Positions 5,575 through 8,428 of a stretch of DNA of 8,428 nucleotides are shown here, piece after piece. Numbering within the stretch: the first letter of the stretch is position 1; every line of letters starts with the position of its first letter. Below the pieces are notes generated by a model. That model worked only from the letters and a program-made list of their open reading frames with translations, did no database searches and had not been told where the DNA came from. Where the stretch lies: assembly GCA_900553165.1 (NCBI GenBank), contig USCN01000050.1:1-8428 (forward strand), written 5' to 3'. The DNA is from an uncultured Collinsella sp. Lineage in GTDB: Bacteria > Actinomycetota > Coriobacteriia > Coriobacteriales > Coriobacteriaceae. The translations under genes and the position numbers were made by a program.

Positions 5575-5633
5575 ATGCTTGACGGATTGACATCTCCGCA
5601 GGTAAAAGATGGAAATAATTACTTCAACTTTTT

Positions 5634-5651
5634 TCGAGCGACAATCGAGCG
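5634..5651. repeat. TCGAGCG direct repeats with 11-nt period
   Basis: Two exact 7-nt copies at 5634-5640 and 5645-5651 again start 11 nt apart. They follow a run of six T. They could be tandem regulator sites, but the GC-rich word could recur by chance. Confidence 0.25.
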
Positions 5652-5813
5652 GTCGGCGACGGCGGGGCGATATTTGTCAAAAGCATCGTCTGCCGAGGAA
5701 ATCCAGCCGCTCGCCGAATTGCGCAAACGTAAAAATCGCCAATTATGGAGACGGTTTCGAACACGTCGACGAAACGATGCGGTAACATCTCCCTGCAAAC
5801 ACTGTAGTTAGAT

Positions 5814-5823
5814 AAAGGGGGAG
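5814..5823 (+). promoter_or_regulatory. Ribosome binding site deciding the GTG start of the FAD dehydrogenase
   Basis: AAAGGGGGAG ends 5 nt before GTG 5829. No ATG lies nearby in frame, so this fixes the start. Confidence 0.75.
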
Positions 5824-5828
5824 TTCGC

Positions 5829-7430
5829 GTGTCTGCAACCATCAAACCCTTCACCGACGAGTTCGAAGAGTATGGCCGCGACGAATCTCGCGCATCGGGC
5901 GAAGCATCGAGCATCTCGTTTCCGACAACGGAAGACGAGGTCCGTGCCATTTTGGAAACGCTCCATGCCGAGCGTGTCCCGGTAACGGTTCAGGGCGCCC
6001 GAACCGGCCTTGCCGCCGGTGCCGTGCCCCACGGTGGGCATATCCTCAATACTTCCCGTATGAATCGCTACTTGGGCCTTCGCCGCGATGAACAAGGCCA
6101 ATTTCTGCTGCGCGTGGAGCCGGGCGTTGTGCTCTCGGAGCTGCGTAAGCAGCTGAGCAAGAAGGTACTGCCGACCGCTGGTTGGGACCAGGCATCGCTT
6201 GAGGCCTACGAGGAGTTCCAAGAGTCCCCCGAGCAGTTCTTTCCCACCGATCCCACCGAGGCATCTGCCTGTCTGGGCGGCATGGCGGCATGCAACGCCT
6301 CAGGCGCCCGCAGCTACGCTTACGGTCCCATGCGCCCGCATATCACGGGACTCCACGTCGCGCTGGCTGATGGCGATTTGCTTGAGCTTCAGCGCGGCGA
6401 GGCTTTTGCCCAGGACCGCCACCTGTCGCTCGTGACGGCAGCGGGCCGTACGCTCGAGCTCGATCTTCCCGGCTATACCATGCCCGAGACAAAAAATGCC
6501 TCAGGCTATTTCGTTGCGGACGATATGGACGCCATCGACCTCTTTATCGGCGCGTGCGGCACGCTCGGCGTCATTACCGAGCTTGAGATCGCCCTGCAGG
6601 CGGCACCTTCGGTCGTATGGGGTGTGAGTTGCTTTTTCGATAGCGAGGACAAGGCGGTGTCCTTTACCGATTCCGTGCGCCCTGTCCTGTCCTATGCGGC
6701 TGCCATCGAGTACTTCGATGCTGGCGCCCTGGATATTCTACGTCGCCAGCGCGAGCAGTCGACGGCGTTTGCCTCGCTGCCGGCGCTCGACGACGAGACA
6801 AAGGTCTGTGTCTACGTGGAGCTCGACTGCGACGATGAGGCGCAGGCGACCGAGGAGCTGTACCACCTGGGATGGGTGCTGGAGCTTGCGGGCGGCCGCG
6901 ACGATGCGACATGGGTCGCCCGCACCGAAGTCGATCGCGAGTGCCAGCGGTTCTTCCGCCACGCGGTGCCTGAGAGCGTCAACATGCTTATCGACGAGCG
7001 CCGCCGCACGGATCCCACTATCACCAAGTTGGGCTCGGACATGTCGGTGCCCAATGCATGCCTTGCCGATGTCATGGCCCTCTATCGCCGCACGCTGGCC
7101 GAAAGCGGGCTTGAGTCTGCTGCCTGGGGACACATCGGGAACAACCATCTGCATGTGAACATCCTGCCGCGCGATGCGCAAGACTACCGTCGTGGTGGAG
7201 AACTCTTTGCCCAGTGGGCTTCCGAGGTCACGGCCATGGGCGGTGCCGTTTCTGCCGAACACGGCGTCGGCAAGATCAAGGCGGGCTTCTTGGAGACGAT
7301 GTACGGCCACGAGGCCATGGTCGAGTCGGCGCGTCTCAAACTCCAGCTCGATCCTGCCGGCCAGCTGGGTCGCGGCAACCTGTTTACGGAGAAGCTCTTG
7401 GATGAACTCGTTCAGAAAGGGGGCGCGTGA
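5829..7430 (+). CDS. lctD: GlcD/LctD-type FAD-dependent 2-hydroxyacid (probably D-lactate) dehydrogenase
   Basis: This 533-aa flavoprotein has an FAD_binding_4 domain (about 29-260) followed by an FAD-oxidase_C domain (about 265-525). Landmarks are VTVQGARTGLAAGAVPHGG (52-70), DPTEASACLGGMAACNASGA (141-160), TKNASGY (221-227), GTLGVITELEI (244-254), the metal/substrate histidine motif GHIGNNHLHVNI (434-445; His435, 440, 442) and GGAVSAEHGVGK (471-482). The family oxidises D-2-hydroxyacids such as D-lactate or glycolate to the 2-oxoacid and passes electrons from FAD to a partner. The genes directly downstream encode EtfB and ferredoxin-fused EtfA, which points to the LctBCD-type complex that couples lactate oxidation and reduced ferredoxin oxidation to NAD+ reduction. 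It is about 65 residues longer than the A. woodii LctD as I recall it, and the usual C-terminal LNPGK is LGRGN here, so the exact substrate is open. The symbol is by analogy. Confidence 0.85.
   Translation: MSATIKPFTDEFEEYGRDESRASGEASSISFPTTEDEVRAILETLHAERVPVTVQGARTGLAAGAVPHGGHILNTSRMNRYLGLRRDEQGQFLLRVEPGVVLSELRKQLSKKVLPTAGWDQASLEAYEEFQESPEQFFPTDPTEASACLGGMAACNASGARSYAYGPMRPHITGLHVALADGDLLELQRGEAFAQDRHLSLVTAAGRTLELDLPGYTMPETKNASGYFVADDMDAIDLFIGACGTLGVITELEIALQAAPSVVWGVSCFFDSEDKAVSFTDSVRPVLSYAAAIEYFDAGALDILRRQREQSTAFASLPALDDETKVCVYVELDCDDEAQATEELYHLGWVLELAGGRDDATWVARTEVDRECQRFFRHAVPESVNMLIDERRRTDPTITKLGSDMSVPNACLADVMALYRRTLAESGLESAAWGHIGNNHLHVNILPRDAQDYRRGGELFAQWASEVTAMGGAVSAEHGVGKIKAGFLETMYGHEAMVESARLKLQLDPAGQLGRGNLFTEKLLDELVQKGGA
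7418..7423 (+). promoter_or_regulatory. Ribosome binding site deciding the etfB start
   Basis: AGGGGG lies 9 nt before ATG 7433 but only 3 nt before the in-frame GTG 7427. The spacing favours the ATG, so the protein begins MSDFHMVV. The site lies inside the end of the upstream dehydrogenase gene. Confidence 0.65.
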
Positions 7431-7432
7431 AG

Positions 7433-8248
7433 ATGAGTGATTTCCATATGGTGGTGTGCGTCAAGGCGGTGCCCGGAAGCACCGAGGTCAAGATGGACCC
7501 CAAGACCAATACTATCGTGCGTGATGGCAAGCAGGCGGTCATTAATCCCTTCGATGCAAGTGCCCTCGAATGTGCGCTAGCGCTGAAGGACGACTTTATC
7601 GGCTTTGGCATGGACGTGCGTGTGACGGTGGTGTCGATGGGCATCCCCGCGACCGAATCGCTGCTGCGCGACTGCATCGCCCGCGGTGCCGACGACGCGC
7701 TGCTGCTGACCGACCGAGCCTTTGCGGGCGCCGATACCCTAGCCACCACCTATGCCCTCAAATGCGGCATCGAGGCACTCGATGAGGATTTTGACCTGCT
7801 CATCTGCGGCAAGATGGCAGTGGACGGCGATACGGCCCAGATCGGCCCCGAGCTGGCCGGCGCCTTTGGGGTCCCCTGCGTGACCGACGTGAGCTGTGTG
7901 CAGAGCGCGGGATTTACGACGTGTGGCTCGCTGGCGCTCGTTCACGGCTGCGATGCCGGCGAGGAGACGGTGTACCTGGAGATGCCGTGTGCGATGACGA
8001 CTGCCAAGGAGATTGGCCAGCTGCGCATGCCGAGTATTGCCGGTATTCGCGCGGCCGAGGATGCAGACGTGCGCGTGGCCAGCGCTGCCGACGTAAACGC
8101 CGACCCCTCGCGTTGCGGCCTTGCCGGATCACCGACGCAGGTCGTGCGCTCGTTTGTGCCCGACCGTGACCAAACGTGCGAGGCCGTCGAGGGAACGGCG
8201 TCCGGGCAGGCGGTAAAACTTGCCAAGATTATTGAGGGGATGGCATAG
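7433..8248 (+). CDS. etfB: Electron transfer flavoprotein beta subunit, bifurcation-type (LctB-like)
   Basis: This 271-aa protein has the full EtfB layout: VCVKAVPGSTEVKMD at 8-22, INPFDASALECAL at 37-49, the signature GKMAVDGDTAQIGPELA at 126-142, RMPSIAGIRAA at 198-208 and a C-terminal CGLAGSPTQVV at 228-238. The DGDTAQ-IGP form of the signature is typical of Etf proteins from anaerobes that bind NAD(H) and FAD and carry out electron bifurcation; the mitochondrial type differs there. The expected role is to hold the FAD that exchanges electrons with NAD+ and ferredoxin, in a cytoplasmic complex with EtfA and the dehydrogenase. It starts 2 nt after the dehydrogenase stop and abuts the EtfA start directly, so all three are one operon with coupled translation. 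The length is normal for the family. Confidence 0.93.
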   Translation: MSDFHMVVCVKAVPGSTEVKMDPKTNTIVRDGKQAVINPFDASALECALALKDDFIGFGMDVRVTVVSMGIPATESLLRDCIARGADDALLLTDRAFAGADTLATTYALKCGIEALDEDFDLLICGKMAVDGDTAQIGPELAGAFGVPCVTDVSCVQSAGFTTCGSLALVHGCDAGEETVYLEMPCAMTTAKEIGQLRMPSIAGIRAAEDADVRVASAADVNADPSRCGLAGSPTQVVRSFVPDRDQTCEAVEGTASGQAVKLAKIIEGMA

Positions 8249-8428
8249 ATGAGCGGGCTGATTATCGATAGCGAAGCCTGTATCGGCTGCGGTCGCTGCG
8301 TTCGCGCCTGCGCCTCGGGCGGCATTGTGGTGGAGGGCGAGCGCCCCAATCGCTGTGCCCGCGTAACCGACGGCTGTATCCTGTGCGGCGGGTGCGTCGA
8401 CGCCTGCCCCGTCAACGCCATCTCGATC
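8249..8428 (+). CDS. etfA: Electron transfer flavoprotein alpha subunit with N-terminal two-cluster ferredoxin domain (cut by window edge)
   Basis: Only the first 60 residues are present. They form a ferredoxin module with two CxxCxxCxxxC motifs, Cys11/14/17/21 and Cys43/46/49/53, the second followed by the usual proline (CPVNA). Each motif should bind a [4Fe-4S] cluster. The first has Ala instead of Pro after its last Cys, and an extra Cys36 lies between the motifs. Position directly after etfB (TAG then ATG, no gap; GAGGGG 9 nt upstream) makes a ferredoxin-fused EtfA like LctC by far the best explanation, with the Etf-alpha domains expected past the window edge. This domain would be the entry or exit point for ferredoxin electrons. 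A stand-alone small ferredoxin is the alternative, since the downstream sequence is not visible. Confidence 0.8.
   Translation, partial: MSGLIIDSEACIGCGRCVRACASGGIVVEGERPNRCARVTDGCILCGGCVDACPVNAISI

Larger units (their letters stand above)
5483..5828. other. Divergent intergenic region between the surface operon and the dehydrogenase/Etf operon
   Basis: These 346 nt hold no convincing gene. They should carry the promoters of both divergent operons. Visible structure includes an 8-bp inverted repeat near the surface-operon start, TGACCAA direct repeats, TCGAGCG direct repeats, a TTGCGCAA palindrome (5719-5726) and an AT-rich tract near 5603-5633. No promoter stands out clearly. A weak minus-strand candidate is TTGTCG with AATTAT 18 nt downstream. 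Weak plus-strand candidates are TTGACG (5579) with TAAAAG (5603), and TTGCGC (5719) with AATTAT (5741). The only open frames here are short, lack ribosome binding sites and have no recognisable composition. Confidence 0.7.

Noticed and set aside
5575..5811. Possible 78-aa gene in the intergenic region, plus strand
   Set aside because: There is no ribosome binding site, the product is basic without recognisable features, and the region carries repeats expected of control DNA.
6738..7310. Open frame of 190 codons on the minus strand
   Set aside because: It is antisense to the C-terminal domain of the FAD dehydrogenase, whose conserved motifs are read on the plus strand.
7942..8421. Open frame of 159 codons on the minus strand
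   Set aside because: It is antisense to etfB and the ferredoxin domain of EtfA, both clearly coding on the plus strand.

Overview
The window looks like a chromosomal segment of a high-GC anaerobic actinobacterium of the class Coriobacteriia, most likely Collinsella or a close relative. This is an inference from the GC-rich coding sequence, the style of the secreted proteins and the anaerobic flavoprotein genes. No rRNA or other species marker is present, so the genus is not proven. I see no tRNA, rRNA, CRISPR array, insertion sequence or phage gene.

Left part, minus strand (1-2275). A TerB_N/TerB_C-type protein runs off the left edge of the window, so its C-terminus is missing. It has its own extended -10 promoter and a GTG start. 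Upstream of it is a complete DUF554 (YdfK/YqgA-type) membrane protein. The DUF554 leader contains several inverted repeats that look like regulator sites.

Middle part, minus strand (2276-5482). Five tightly packed genes are read right to left and look like one operon. The order is: a 98-aa cytoplasmic protein of unknown function; a 169-aa membrane-anchored protein with an extracellular beta-type domain (4-nt ATGA overlap); a 199-aa secreted protein; a 93-aa miniature secreted protein with a degenerate sortase-type tail (17-nt overlap); and a 476-aa secreted, cysteine-rich, two-domain protein. All but the first are predicted to be exported. The layout recalls the multi-protein cell-surface clusters of Gram-positive bacteria, such as WxL/csc clusters, but no member is a clear match to a named family. 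This is the most novel-looking part of the window.

The 346-nt divergent intergenic region (5483-5828) separates the surface operon from the energy-metabolism operon. It holds a strong 8-bp inverted repeat and two pairs of direct repeats, each with an 11-nt period.

Right part, plus strand (5829-8428). Three adjacent genes encode a GlcD-type FAD-dependent 2-hydroxyacid dehydrogenase, an electron-transfer flavoprotein beta subunit with the DGDTAQ-IGP signature, and an EtfA that starts with a two-cluster ferredoxin domain and is cut by the right edge. This matches the components of the electron-confurcating lactate dehydrogenase (LctD, LctB, LctC) of Acetobacterium woodii, here in the order D-B-C. 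The likely job is oxidation of D-lactate or a related 2-hydroxyacid, with NAD+ reduction driven by co-oxidation of reduced ferredoxin.
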